The notes below the pieces were generated by a model. That model saw nothing but the letters and a program-made list of their open reading frames with translations, made no database searches and had not been told where the DNA came from. Source: Kribbella sp. ALI-6-A (GTDB lineage: Bacteria; Actinomycetota; Actinomycetes; Propionibacteriales; Kribbellaceae). From it: DNA of 64,000 nucleotides. The stretch spans positions 62,001 through 126,000 of the forward strand of contig NZ_MTQN01000008.1 of assembly GCF_001984195.1 (NCBI RefSeq), read 5' to 3'. Shown in pieces: positions 42,833 through 54,371 of this stretch. A program made the translations under genes and the position numbers. How positions within the stretch are numbered: position 1 is the stretch's first letter; each line of letters opens with the position of its first letter.

Positions 42833-44470
42833 TTGGACTGGCATGCCTCCCCGCTGCCGTTCTGGCGCACCCATCCCAAGCGCTGGCCCGACCTGTGGCG
42901 CCGCTCGATCCAGGCCCGGATCGTCACCGGCACGCTGCTGATGTCGACCGTCGTCCTGATCCTGGTCGGCTGGGTGATGATGAGCCAGGTCACCGACGGC
43001 GTACTGGAGTCGCGCCGGACCAGCGCGCAGGCCGAGGCCGCCGCCCAGCTGAACGCGCTGTCCAGCTCGATCAACGCCGCCGACCCGGCCACGATCACGC
43101 AGAAGCTGACCGAACTGGTCCAGAACGCGAACCGCGCCGGCCTGTACGACGTGGTGCTGATGCCCACCTCGACCTCCGGGTCCGTGCTGATCCAGCAGAC
43201 CGGTGGCGTGCTGAGCAGTTCGGTCCCGCAGGAGCTGCAGTCGTCGGTGGGCAGCGACGACTCCCAGCTCTACGACACCTACACGCTGATCAGCTACGAC
43301 GACGGCCAGCCCAGCGCACCGGGGCTGGCGATCGGTTCGCAGGTCCGGGTCAACTCCACCGCCGAGCGGTACGAGGTCTACTTCCTCTTCCCGCTCACGG
43401 CCCAGCAGGAAACGCTCGACGTTGTTCAGCGAGCGCTGCTCACCGCAGGCCTGCTCCTGGTCGTCCTGCTCGGTGCGGTCGCCTGGCTGGTCACCCGGCA
43501 GGTCGTCACCCCGGTGCGGATGGCCCGGCGGATCGCGGAGCGGCTCGCGGCCGGCAAGCTCGAAGAGCGGATGCAGGTCCGCGGCACCGACGACCTGGCC
43601 CGGCTGGCGGTCTCGTTCAACAAGATGGCCAGCAACCTGCAGCAGCAGATCCGCCGGCTCGAGGAGCTGTCGCGGTTGCAGCGCCGGTTCGTCTCCGACG
43701 TGTCGCACGAGCTGCGCACGCCGCTGACCACGGTCCGGATGGCCGCCGACCTGCTGCACGAGACGCGCGACGAGTTCGACCCGATCACCCGCCGCTCGGT
43801 CGAGCTGCTGCAGAACGAGCTGAACCGCTTCGAGGAGCTGCTGTCCGACCTGCTGGAGATCAGCAGGTTCGACGCCGGCGCGGCCGCGCTCGACCTGGAG
43901 GACGTCGACCTGCGCGACATCGTCGCCCGGGTGCTGGAGAACCACGAGACCCTGCTGGAGCGCAAGGGCTGCCAGGTCGAGCTGGCGATGCCCGAGCCGT
44001 GCCGCGCCCAGGTCGACTCGCGCCGGATCGAGCGGATCCTGCGCAACCTGATCGGCAACGCGATCGAGCACAGCGAGGGCCGGCCGATCCGGATCAGCAC
44101 GGCCACCGACGCCGACGCCGCCGCGGTCGCCGTCCGCGACCACGGCATCGGCTTCCGGGCCGAGGAGGCCGAGATGGTGTTCAGCCGGTTCTGGCGGGCC
44201 GACCCGGCCCGCGCCCGGACCACGGGCGGCACCGGTCTGGGGCTGTCGATCGCCCTGGAGGACGCCCGGCTGCACGGCGGCCGCCTGGACGCGTGGGGCT
44301 CGCCCGGCGACGGCGCCTACTTCCGGCTGACGCTGCCGCGGCGCCCGGACGTCACGCTGTCCGGCTCGCCGCTGCCCGCCCGCCCGGCCGACGCGTCACG
44401 GGTGGTGCCGGAGATGCTGGTCGATGTCGGAGCGCCGTACCAGAAGCTGACCGGGAGTGAGGACCTGTGA
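42833..44470 (+). CDS. mtrB: Sensor histidine kinase MtrB
   Basis: Membrane sensor kinase partner of MtrA. Two helices (about 29-50 and 203-222) flank an extracellular sensor domain; a HAMP domain (TRQVVTPVRMARRIAERLAAG) follows. The phospho-acceptor is His292 in FVSDVSHELRTPLTTVRMA, with the N box NLIGNAIEHSEG, the G boxes RDHGIGFRAEEAE and TTGGTGLGLSIA. TTG 42833 is the first canonical in-frame start, giving 545 aa. However, 32 sense codons with strong GC3 bias extend upstream in frame to the mtrA stop, so the true start may be a non-canonical codon near 42737. lpqB starts inside its stop codon. Confidence 0.9.
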   Translation: MDWHASPLPFWRTHPKRWPDLWRRSIQARIVTGTLLMSTVVLILVGWVMMSQVTDGVLESRRTSAQAEAAAQLNALSSSINAADPATITQKLTELVQNANRAGLYDVVLMPTSTSGSVLIQQTGGVLSSSVPQELQSSVGSDDSQLYDTYTLISYDDGQPSAPGLAIGSQVRVNSTAERYEVYFLFPLTAQQETLDVVQRALLTAGLLLVVLLGAVAWLVTRQVVTPVRMARRIAERLAAGKLEERMQVRGTDDLARLAVSFNKMASNLQQQIRRLEELSRLQRRFVSDVSHELRTPLTTVRMAADLLHETRDEFDPITRRSVELLQNELNRFEELLSDLLEISRFDAGAAALDLEDVDLRDIVARVLENHETLLERKGCQVELAMPEPCRAQVDSRRIERILRNLIGNAIEHSEGRPIRISTATDADAAAVAVRDHGIGFRAEEAEMVFSRFWRADPARARTTGGTGLGLSIALEDARLHGGRLDAWGSPGDGAYFRLTLPRRPDVTLSGSPLPARPADASRVVPEMLVDVGAPYQKLTGSEDL

Positions 44471-46251
44471 GGACCCGACGAGCCGGTGGGTTGCTGGCGG
44501 CAGCGCTGGTCGCCGTCCTGGTGGCCGGTGGCTGCGCGTCGGTGCCCACCGAGGGACAGATCCGCAACGGCAGCAAGAACGCCGCCGCCGCGTCCGGCGG
44601 CCGGGTCGGCGTCGAAGCCCAGGCACCGCGCACGAACGCGAAGCCGATGGCACTGGTCAGCGGGTTCCTGGAGGCGATGTCGGACTTCAACAGCTACGAC
44701 ACCGCCCGCCAGTACATGACACCCGACGCCGGGGCCCAGTGGCGGCCGGAGACGAAGATCTCGGTCTACGACCAGAGCTCGACCAAGGCGCTGACCCAGC
44801 TGCCCGGCAGCAACACGATCCGGCTGCGGGCGCCACTGGTCGGGACCATCGACGAGCGCGGCAGCTGGTCGTCGGCGCCGCGCGGCGCGTTCGTGCAGTT
44901 CGACTTCAAGGTGGCGCAGGCCGACGGGCAGTTCCGGGTGTCCAGCGTGCCGCCCGGCGTCTTCCTGGGCAACAACCAGCTGGAGTCACGGCTCGAGCCG
45001 TACGCGCTGTACTACGCCAACCGGGACCGCTCGATGCTGGTCCCGGACCCGATCTTCCTGCCGGCGCTGCCGGCCGGGCAGGTCGCGACCCGGCTGGTCC
45101 AGGAGCTGCTCAAGGGCCCGACCGGCCGGCTCGGCAACGGCGTCGGCACCGCGGCGCCGCCCGGCACGCAGGTGAACGTCTCGGTTCCGGTCGAGCTCGG
45201 CGAGGCCACCGTCGAGCTGAGCACGGCGGCGGCCGGACTATCGGCCGCGGACCGGACCGTGCTGGCCGCACAGATCATGTGGACGCTGCGCCCGATCAGC
45301 ACCCGGGTGAAGATCACCGTCGACGGCACCGGGCTGGTGGAGAGCAACGACGACCCGCTTCAGTTCACCACCTACGCGCAGTACGACCCGACGGTGCCGG
45401 TGCCGCAGATGAAGGAGCTGTACGGCGTCCTGAACACCGGGAAGATCGCGCGGGCCAACCTCGACAGCGCCACCACGATCGGGATCACCCCGCTGGACAA
45501 GAGCCGGCTGTTCGCGTTCAACGCCGAAAGCTTCGCGGTCAACCTGCGTGGCTCGTACGGCGCGGTGGTGACCAGGACCGACGGCAAGCAGGTGGTGGCC
45601 TACGGCTCGCTGGACGAGGCCGAGGACGACAACGAGAAGGTCGACTTCGTGCCGGCCGTCGGCACGGTCCTGCGGCCGAGCTTCGACAACCAGGAGAATC
45701 TCTGGATCCTGGACCGGGCCGACAGCGCCGCCCCACGACTGCGGTTCCGCGCCAGGGACGGCAAGCTCACCGACGTCCGGGCCGACTTCCAGGGCCGGAC
45801 GCCGGTCCAGCTGCGGATGGCCCCGGACGGTGTCCGGGCGCTGCTGGTGCTCAGGGACAAGGCCGGCCAGAACTCGGTCGTGACCCGCACGATCACCACC
45901 GACGACGCCGGCAAGCTGCAGCTCACCCAGGAGCACCGGCTGGAGGTCCCGCTGTACGACATCACCGACGCGACCTGGAACCAGGTCGGCATCCTCGTGG
46001 CCGGCCGCCCGGCCCGCAACAGCCCGCGCCAGCCCTGGCTGGTCAACGTCGACGGCTCCGCACCCCGGATCGTGCCCGGCGCGTCCAACAACCGCTTCCA
46101 GGCCCTGCACGTCGCCTCGAACCCCAACCTCGACACCCTCCCGGTGGTCCAGGACACCGAGGGCGTCACCCACTGGCAGAGCAAGGACCTCAACTGGTCG
46201 GTTCTCGACGACGACCAGCAGGTCAAGATCGACCCGCTGTACCCCGGCTGA
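44467..46251 (+). CDS. lpqB: Lipoprotein LpqB, MtrAB accessory factor
   Basis: A 594-aa lipoprotein. The signal peptide ends in the lipobox VAGGC with the lipidated Cys23. A GerMN-type domain is at about residues 195-330 (PTGRLGNGVGTAAPPGTQVNV), and a LpqB beta-propeller-like C-terminal half follows, with QLRMAPDGVRALLVL and NQVGILVAGRP. In mycobacteria LpqB interacts with MtrB and modulates MtrA phosphorylation. GTG 44467 overlaps the mtrB stop by 4 nt. It completes the mtrA-mtrB-lpqB operon. Confidence 0.93.
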   Translation: MRTRRAGGLLAAALVAVLVAGGCASVPTEGQIRNGSKNAAAASGGRVGVEAQAPRTNAKPMALVSGFLEAMSDFNSYDTARQYMTPDAGAQWRPETKISVYDQSSTKALTQLPGSNTIRLRAPLVGTIDERGSWSSAPRGAFVQFDFKVAQADGQFRVSSVPPGVFLGNNQLESRLEPYALYYANRDRSMLVPDPIFLPALPAGQVATRLVQELLKGPTGRLGNGVGTAAPPGTQVNVSVPVELGEATVELSTAAAGLSAADRTVLAAQIMWTLRPISTRVKITVDGTGLVESNDDPLQFTTYAQYDPTVPVPQMKELYGVLNTGKIARANLDSATTIGITPLDKSRLFAFNAESFAVNLRGSYGAVVTRTDGKQVVAYGSLDEAEDDNEKVDFVPAVGTVLRPSFDNQENLWILDRADSAAPRLRFRARDGKLTDVRADFQGRTPVQLRMAPDGVRALLVLRDKAGQNSVVTRTITTDDAGKLQLTQEHRLEVPLYDITDATWNQVGILVAGRPARNSPRQPWLVNVDGSAPRIVPGASNNRFQALHVASNPNLDTLPVVQDTEGVTHWQSKDLNWSVLDDDQQVKIDPLYPG

Positions 46252-46258
46252 TCCCTCG

Positions 46259-47188
46259 ATGTCGTCGGTCCTGAGCGCCTTCTTCACCCTCGTCGCGGTC
46301 GCCGTTCTCGGGTACGTCGTCGGCCGGGCCGGCGTGTTGCGGTCCGACGACGAGCTGGTCCTGTCCCGGCTCGCCTTCTACGTCGCCACGCCCGCGCTGC
46401 TGTTCGGCACGGTCGCCCGCGCGGACCTGACCGCGATCTTCTCGCCGGTGCTGCTCACCAGCCTGGCCGGGGTGCTGGTCATCGTCCTGCTGTCCGTGAC
46501 CGTGTCGGCCCTGATCTGGCACCGGGACCGGGCTCAGTCGACGATCGGCGCCCTGGCCGCGTCGTACGTCAACGCGGGCAACCTGGGCGTGCCGGTCGCC
46601 GTGTACGTGCTCGGCGACGGCGCGCTGGTCGCGCCGATCGTGCTCTTCCAGCTACTGGTGATGGCTCCGGTCGCCTTCGCCGTACTGGACGGGTACCGCC
46701 AGGGCTCCGGGCGCCGGGTGTCGCTGCGGACCGTGCTGAGCCGGCCGGTGCGCAACCCGCTCACCGTCGCGTCGCTGCTCGGCCTGCTGGTCGCGGCCGT
46801 CGGAGTGGACCCGCCGACGCTGCTGATGCGACCGATCGAGCTGGTCGGCGCCGCGGCGGTCCCGGTGGCCCTGATCGCGTACGGGCTCAGTCTGAGCGCC
46901 AGGACCAGCAACACCCGGCTCGGTCCCGGACCGGACGTCGTACTGGCTGTCACGCTGAAGACCGTGCTGCAGCCCGCCGTCGCGTACGCCGTCGGCCGGT
47001 GGGTCCTCGGCCTGGAGGGACACGCCCTGCTCGCCCCGACCTTGCTGGCCGCGCTGCCCACCGCCCAGAACGTCTATGTCTACGCCGTGCACTACCGGAC
47101 CGGCCAGCAGCTCGCCCGCAGCAGCGTTCTGCTCACCACGCTGCTGTCCATCCCCACGATGACCCTGATCACCGGCCTGCTCGCCTGA
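46259..47188 (+). CDS. AEC family (auxin efflux carrier-type) transporter
   Basis: A 309-aa membrane protein with ten predicted helices. The N-terminal half contains VLSRLAFYVATPALLFGTVA, and the middle AASYVNAGNLGVPVAVYVLGDGA; LLAALPTAQNVYVYAVHY corresponds to the conserved second crossover region. AEC carriers move malonate, malate or other organic anions. It starts 7 nt after lpqB and could be read through from the mtrA operon, although no functional connection is known. Confidence 0.85.
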   Translation: MSSVLSAFFTLVAVAVLGYVVGRAGVLRSDDELVLSRLAFYVATPALLFGTVARADLTAIFSPVLLTSLAGVLVIVLLSVTVSALIWHRDRAQSTIGALAASYVNAGNLGVPVAVYVLGDGALVAPIVLFQLLVMAPVAFAVLDGYRQGSGRRVSLRTVLSRPVRNPLTVASLLGLLVAAVGVDPPTLLMRPIELVGAAAVPVALIAYGLSLSARTSNTRLGPGPDVVLAVTLKTVLQPAVAYAVGRWVLGLEGHALLAPTLLAALPTAQNVYVYAVHYRTGQQLARSSVLLTTLLSIPTMTLITGLLA

Positions 47189-47224
47189 GTTGTCCACAGG
47201 GCCGGTTTGTGGTCGACCGGCGGG

Positions 47225-47932
47225 ATGGCGCAGGGTTTCGGCGTGGGGCTCCGGGATGCGTGGCTGGATCTCGTGCTCGGCGGCACCTGCGCGGGGTGTG
47301 AACGCCCAGGCCGTGGTCTGTGCCGCGATTGCCGAGCCGAGCTGGCGGCGCTCACTCCGTTTGCCGCTGTCCCAGCTCCGGTGCCCGCCGGATTTCCGGG
47401 CGCGACCGCCTGTGCGCCGTACGACGGGATGCTGCGCCGGCTGATCGTCGAGCACAAGGAGCACGCCCGCTACAGCCTGGCCGAGCCGCTCGGCCGGACG
47501 CTCGCGGTCGCTGTCGCCGAAGCGATCGCTCCGGGGCGTGCCGTGTGGCTGTGCCCGATCCCCTCGGCGGCCGCGACGGTCCGCGCGCGGGGGCACGAGC
47601 CGCTGCGGCGGATCGCGATTGTTGCCGCGCGCCACCTCCGCGCCGACGGGTACGACGTCCGCCTGGCGGACGCTCTGCGGTTGCTCCGGCGGCCGGCCGA
47701 CCAGGCCGGGCTGTCCGCGCGGGAGCGGGCGGTCAACCTGGAGGGCGTGTTCGCCGTACGTTCGCGCTGGGCTGAAACGCTGACGGATCAACGGGTCTTG
47801 CTGGTGGACGACGTGCTGACCACCGGATCCACGCTCACGCAGGCCGCCGGAGCCTTGGAAACAACGGGAATCGCGGTGTTCGGAGCCGCGGTACTGGCCG
47901 CCACCCGGCGCCGGGTGGTGCCCGGTTCATGA
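47225..47932 (+). CDS. ComF-family phosphoribosyltransferase-like protein
   Basis: A 235-aa protein. An N-terminal zinc-binding segment (cysteines 22, 25, 33, 36: CAGC and CRDC) is followed by a PRTase type I domain with the PRPP loop VLLVDDVLTTGSTL and VWLCPIPSAAATVRARGHEPLRRIA. ComF proteins support DNA uptake and repair in other bacteria; in non-competent actinobacteria the role is unclear. ATG 47225 is used; GTG 47207 would add six residues. It keeps the usual place between lpqB and hpf. Confidence 0.87.
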   Translation: MAQGFGVGLRDAWLDLVLGGTCAGCERPGRGLCRDCRAELAALTPFAAVPAPVPAGFPGATACAPYDGMLRRLIVEHKEHARYSLAEPLGRTLAVAVAEAIAPGRAVWLCPIPSAAATVRARGHEPLRRIAIVAARHLRADGYDVRLADALRLLRRPADQAGLSARERAVNLEGVFAVRSRWAETLTDQRVLLVDDVLTTGSTLTQAAGALETTGIAVFGAAVLAATRRRVVPGS

Positions 47933-47979
47933 GAACTTCCCTACCGGTTTTCGCCGAAGCCGACTAGCGTTGGCCTATG

Positions 47980-48072
47980 ACACCCGCTAGGGCTTGTCGG
48001 GCAGTGAAGTGGCGCAGGACCGGATCAGCCGGATTCCTGGCCACGGGCTCCGACCGGCTCGACAGCGGGTGT
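47980..48072 (+). other. Long-range inverted repeat in the hpf leader
   Basis: ACACCCGCT (47980-47988) and AGCGGGTGT (48064-48072) are exact reverse complements 75 nt apart in the 216-nt non-coding stretch before hpf. They could close a large leader RNA structure. No known riboswitch class was recognised. Confidence 0.3.
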
Positions 48073-48148
48073 TGTCGTTTCGGGCGCCATGCCGTTGGAA
48101 ACGGGGGTCCCGGGACGTAAAAGAAGTCGCCGATCGATGGAGGTTTCC

Positions 48149-48775
48149 GTGGACGTCGTTGTCAAGGGTCATCACTGCGAGGTCAGTGACCGCTTCCGGC
48201 AGTACGTCGAGGAAAAGCTCGCCAGGATCGAGAAGGTCGATCATCGGGTGCTGCGATGCGAGGTGGAAGTCAGTCAGGAGAAGAACCCGCGACAGCACGA
48301 TCGGGCGATGCGCGTCGAGCTCACCATGTACACCAAGGGCCCGGTGGTCCGGGCCGAGGCCAGCGGTGAGACCAAGCAGGCGGCGTTCGACGTCAGCCTG
48401 GACCGGCTGCGCGCCCAGGTCCGCAAGGCGGCCGACCGCCGCCGGGTGCACCGCGGCGAGCACGCTCCGGAAGGCCTGCGGCACGTCAACGCCAAGCAGA
48501 CCCTGAACGGCAACACCCCCGAGGTGGAGGACACCGGCGCCGAGGACGAGGTGCCGACCAAGAAGTTCGGATCGCTGACGGTGACCGGTGACGGCCCGCT
48601 GGTGATGCGCGAGAAGACCCACACCGCCAAGCCGATGTCGCTCGACCAGGCGCTGTACGAGCTGGAACTGGTCGGCCACGACTTCTACCTGTTCGTCGAC
48701 GCCGACGAGAACCAGCCGAGCGTCGTCTACCGCCGCCGCGGCTACGACTACGGCGTGATCCGCCTGTCGGTCTAG
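48149..48775 (+). CDS. hpf: Long-form ribosome hibernation promoting factor
   Basis: A 208-aa protein that dimerises 70S ribosomes into inactive 100S particles. The N-terminal S30AE/YfiA domain runs to about residue 105 (VDVVVKGHHCEVSDRFRQYVEEKLARIEKV), then comes a variable linker. The C-terminal dimerisation domain is at about 150-208: KPMSLDQALYELELVGHDFYLFVDADENQPSVVYRRRGYDYGVIRL. GTG 48149 lies five nucleotides after GGAGG; ATG 48137 upstream has no such site. A strong terminator follows. In related genomes it sits just upstream of secA1; here two other genes intervene. Confidence 0.92.
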   Translation: MDVVVKGHHCEVSDRFRQYVEEKLARIEKVDHRVLRCEVEVSQEKNPRQHDRAMRVELTMYTKGPVVRAEASGETKQAAFDVSLDRLRAQVRKAADRRRVHRGEHAPEGLRHVNAKQTLNGNTPEVEDTGAEDEVPTKKFGSLTVTGDGPLVMREKTHTAKPMSLDQALYELELVGHDFYLFVDADENQPSVVYRRRGYDYGVIRLSV

Positions 48776-48796
48776 CGGCGCCCCGAAGCACGTGAG

Positions 48797-48828
48797 GAGG
48801 GGCCCGGGCGGAAATGCCCGGGCCCCTC
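48797..48828. terminator. Hairpin terminator between hpf and the S1 protease gene
   Basis: GAGGGGCCCGGGC (48797-48809) and GCCCGGGCCCCTC (48816-48828) form a perfect 13-bp stem with a GGAAAT loop. It lies between convergent genes and can serve both. Confidence 0.82.
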
Positions 48829-48862
48829 TCGCTGTGAAGGTTCTGTCTTCGCCTGGGAAGAT

Positions 48863-49666
48863 CTAACCGGCGATCTGCGCCTGCAGCTCGGCCGAGTAGG
48901 TCGCGACCTCGGCGTACACGCCCGGGTTGCCGGCGTCGGCGCAGCCGATGCCCCACGAGACGACGCCGAACAGCCGGCCGTTCAGCACCAGCGGGCCACC
49001 GGAGTCGCCCTGGCAGGAGTCCTTGCCGCCGTTCTCGTAGCCCGCGCAGATCTCGCCGTCGCCGGCGTAGCCCTGGCTGGCGTACGCCTTCTGGCAGTAG
49101 GCGTCACCGAGCACCGGGACGGTCACCTTCTGGAAGGTGTCGGCCGGGCCCGTGCCCTCGGTGTTGCCGTAGCCGTAGACAACCGACTGCGCGCCGGCCA
49201 CGTCAGCGGCGGTGTCGGTCTCCAACGGCAGCGTGGGCACACCGGTGAACGGCGTCTCCAGCGTCATCACCGCGACGTCGTGCCCGGGCTCCTTCCCGTA
49301 CGCCGGGTCGGCCCAGATCTTGGTGATCTTCGAGGTCTTGCCGCCGGTGTCCGCGAGCTTGTCGCGCCCCTGGATCGCGGTGTAGGTGCTCGCCGCCTCG
49401 GTCGCGCAGTGCGCCGCGGTGACGATCTTGTCCGGCGCGACCAGCGTGGCACCGCAGTACTGGCCGCTGGGGACCGGGGATCCGCTGTTGTTCAGCGCCA
49501 GCGCCCACGGTGTGTCGGCGGTGTGCGCGATCTCGCCCCCGACGATCCGGTTGCGCGGGGGTTCGGGCGCCGGGGCGGCCGACGCGGTGGCGACCGCGCC
49601 GAGTGACGCGACGGTCAGCGCCCCCGCGGCCAGGGTGGCACGAACCAGCTGGAGTTTTCCTGTCAT
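48863..49666 (-). CDS. Secreted trypsin-like serine protease (S1 family)
   Basis: A 267-aa secreted protease. Signal peptide about residues 1-30, short propeptide ending PRNR, and mature N-terminus IVGG at 41-44. The catalytic triad is His86 (TAAHC), Asp130 (HDVAVM) and Ser222 (GDSGGP). Asp216, six residues before the serine, predicts trypsin-like cleavage after Arg/Lys. Cysteines at 71, 87, 191, 207, 218 and near 245 fit three disulfides. ATG 49666 is preceded by GTGAGG; GTG 49681 is an alternative. Release probably requires cleavage after Arg40, possibly by another trypsin-like protease. Confidence 0.93.
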   Translation of the reverse strand: MTGKLQLVRATLAAGALTVASLGAVATASAAPAPEPPRNRIVGGEIAHTADTPWALALNNSGSPVPSGQYCGATLVAPDKIVTAAHCATEAASTYTAIQGRDKLADTGGKTSKITKIWADPAYGKEPGHDVAVMTLETPFTGVPTLPLETDTAADVAGAQSVVYGYGNTEGTGPADTFQKVTVPVLGDAYCQKAYASQGYAGDGEICAGYENGGKDSCQGDSGGPLVLNGRLFGVVSWGIGCADAGNPGVYAEVATYSAELQAQIAG

Positions 49667-49817
49667 TGCCTCACGCTCCACAGGGTGACGGAGACCGCGC
49701 GGGCGTCGCGGCCTACCGAGCAGCGTCCACCGCGTACGGTGCGTAGCGCACCTCTCACTTGCGGTAACGCCGGAGTTATGACCGGAATCTGTCGGTACTG
49801 CCCGGCAGAATGTCGGC

Positions 49818-51032
49818 GTGAACCAGACACAGGTGCTGTCGCAGGCCCAGGCCCGCCGGATCGCGCTGGCCGCTCAGGGGTTCACCGATCCACGGCCGAA
49901 GGGCGTACCCGACCTGCGGGCGCTCAGTCGGGTGCTGGGCAGGATCGGGCTGCTGCAGATCGACTCGGTCAACGTGCTGAGCCGCGCGCAGTACCTGCCG
50001 CTCTACTCCCGCCTCGGTCCCTACCCGCGCGACCTGCTCGACCGGGCCGCGGGCAAGGCGCCCCGCCGCCTGGTGGAGTACTGGGCGCACGAGGCGTCGC
50101 TGATCCCGGTCGAGACCCACCCGCTGATGCGCTGGCGGATGGCCCGGGCGACCACCGAAGCCTGGGGCGGGCCGCGCTCGATCGCGGCCGAGCGGCCCGA
50201 CCTGGTCAAGCAGGTGCTCGCCGACGTCACCGCGCAGGGCCCACTGACCGCGCGCGAGATCGACGACGACGTGGAGCGCGACCGCGACAACTGGGGCTGG
50301 AACTGGTCGGACGTGAAACGCGCGCTGGAGTTCCTGTTCTTCGCCGGCGAGATCACCGTGGCGAAGCGCAACCAGCAGTTCGAGCGGCTGTACGACGTCC
50401 CGGAGCGGGTGCTGCCGGCGTCCGTGCTGGCCACGCCGGTCCCGACCCTGGAAGAAGCGCACCGCGAGCTGGTCCGGATCGCGGCCAAGGCGCACGGGGC
50501 GGCGACCGCGCAGTGCCTGAAGGACTACTTCCGGACCGGCCCGGCGCCGACCACCCAGGCGATCCAGGAGCTGGTCGACGAGGGCGAGCTGCTGCCGGTC
50601 GCCATCGAGGGGTGGAAGCGCCCGGCGTACCTGCACCGCGACGCCAAGCTGCCGCGCCGGGTGAACACCCGCGCCCTGGTCAGCCCGTTCGACTCGCTGG
50701 TCTTCGAGCGGACCCGGACCGAGAAGCTGTTCGACTTCCGGTACCGGATCGAGATCTACGTGCCGGCCGACAAGCGAATCTACGGGTACTACGTGCTCCC
50801 GTTCCTGCTCGGCGACCGGCTGGTGGCCCGGGTCGACCTGAAGGCGGACCGGACGGCCGGCGTACTGCTGGTGCAGTCCGCGCACGCCGAGACGGGCGCG
50901 CCGGCCGAGACTCCGGAGGAGCTGGCCGCCGAGCTGGTCCAGCTGGCCGGCTGGCTCGGCCTGTCCCAGGTCCGGGTGGCCGGGCCGGGCGACCTCGCGC
51001 CTGCGCTGAGTCACGCCCTGCGCGGACAGTGA
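49818..51032 (+). CDS. YcaQ/AlkZ-type DNA glycosylase (winged helix, HTH_42)
   Basis: A 404-aa protein of the family that unhooks DNA interstrand crosslinks and excises bulky alkylated bases. [25 protein letters not shown] holds the catalytic Q-x-D motif (Gln47, Asp49), the variant seen in E. coli YcaQ rather than the QxQ of AlkZ. Winged-helix segments ([28 protein letters not shown]) and [31 protein letters not shown], a strongly conserved C-terminal motif, follow. Full length for the family. A CAGAAT hexamer six bases before GTG 49818 may give a leaderless mRNA. Confidence 0.88.
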   Translation: MNQTQVLSQAQARRIALAAQGFTDPRPKGVPDLRALSRVLGRIGLLQIDSVNVLSRAQYLPLYSRLGPYPRDLLDRAAGKAPRRLVEYWAHEASLIPVETHPLMRWRMARATTEAWGGPRSIAAERPDLVKQVLADVTAQGPLTAREIDDDVERDRDNWGWNWSDVKRALEFLFFAGEITVAKRNQQFERLYDVPERVLPASVLATPVPTLEEAHRELVRIAAKAHGAATAQCLKDYFRTGPAPTTQAIQELVDEGELLPVAIEGWKRPAYLHRDAKLPRRVNTRALVSPFDSLVFERTRTEKLFDFRYRIEIYVPADKRIYGYYVLPFLLGDRLVARVDLKADRTAGVLLVQSAHAETGAPAETPEELAAELVQLAGWLGLSQVRVAGPGDLAPALSHALRGQ

Positions 51033-51231
51033 CGGCCGGAACTTTTCGGCGCCCTCGCACGTGAGTCCGGAAGGCCCTGAGGCACGCACTAGGCGTGGCT
51101 TGGCTCACCCGGCCCCGTACGATAGGTGACGCACGCCGCCCGGCGGGTGGACCGTGCCGTGCCCAGTGCGGGTACGACGCCGGCAAGTCCGCCGCAACCA
51201 GGCTTCAGCAGCAAGGAGAGAACTGCCCACC

Positions 51232-54174
<2,943 letters not shown>

Positions 54175-54190
54175 CCACCCGCAGCACCGC

Positions 54191-54223
54191 GAAGGCCGTC
54201 CCCACCTGGTGGGGGCGGCCTTC
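54191..54223 (+). terminator. Terminator after secA
   Basis: GAAGGCCGTCCCCAC (54191-54205) pairs with GTGGGGGCGGCCTTC (54209-54223) over 15 bp with one G-T wobble; the CTG between leaves a very tight loop, so one or two closing pairs probably open. The tail TTCGTCGTTG is only moderately T-rich. Confidence 0.82.
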
Positions 54224-54299
54224 GTCGTTGTGTCGCGGTGGGCCGCTGTCACAGCGGCGACCGGCGCTCGGTCAGTCAGGTGAACCCGGACTTCGGCTC

Positions 54300-54328
54300 T
54301 TGACGTAGCGGGTTTTGACCGGTTTAGT
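54300..54328 (+). promoter_or_regulatory. Probable promoter of the LacI/GH130 sugar operon
   Basis: TTGACG (54300-54305) and TTTAGT (54323-54328) are separated by 17 nt, a good -35/-10 arrangement. The -10 lies inside the first operator and the expected start point inside the second, so the LacI-type protein would repress its own operon. Confidence 0.5.
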
Positions 54329-54349
54329 GACTATTTAAACCGGTTTAAA
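54313..54349. promoter_or_regulatory. Tandem LacI-type operators
   Basis: The distal site is the perfect 16-nt palindrome TTTAAACCGGTTTAAA (54334-54349). A related site TTTTGACCGGTTTAGT (54313-54328) matches it at 12 of 16 positions. Both are centred on CCGG, exactly 21 bp apart, which is two helical turns, so two dimers can sit on the same DNA face. They end 22 nt before the LacI start codon. Confidence 0.78.
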
Positions 54350-54371
54350 CGCTCAGCTCAAGGAGTACGCC

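Noticed and set aside
48089..48148. Longer HPF starting at 48089 or ATG 48137
   Set aside because: Neither has a ribosome-binding site, whereas GTG 48149 has GGAGG at five nucleotides and gives the normal HPF N-terminus.
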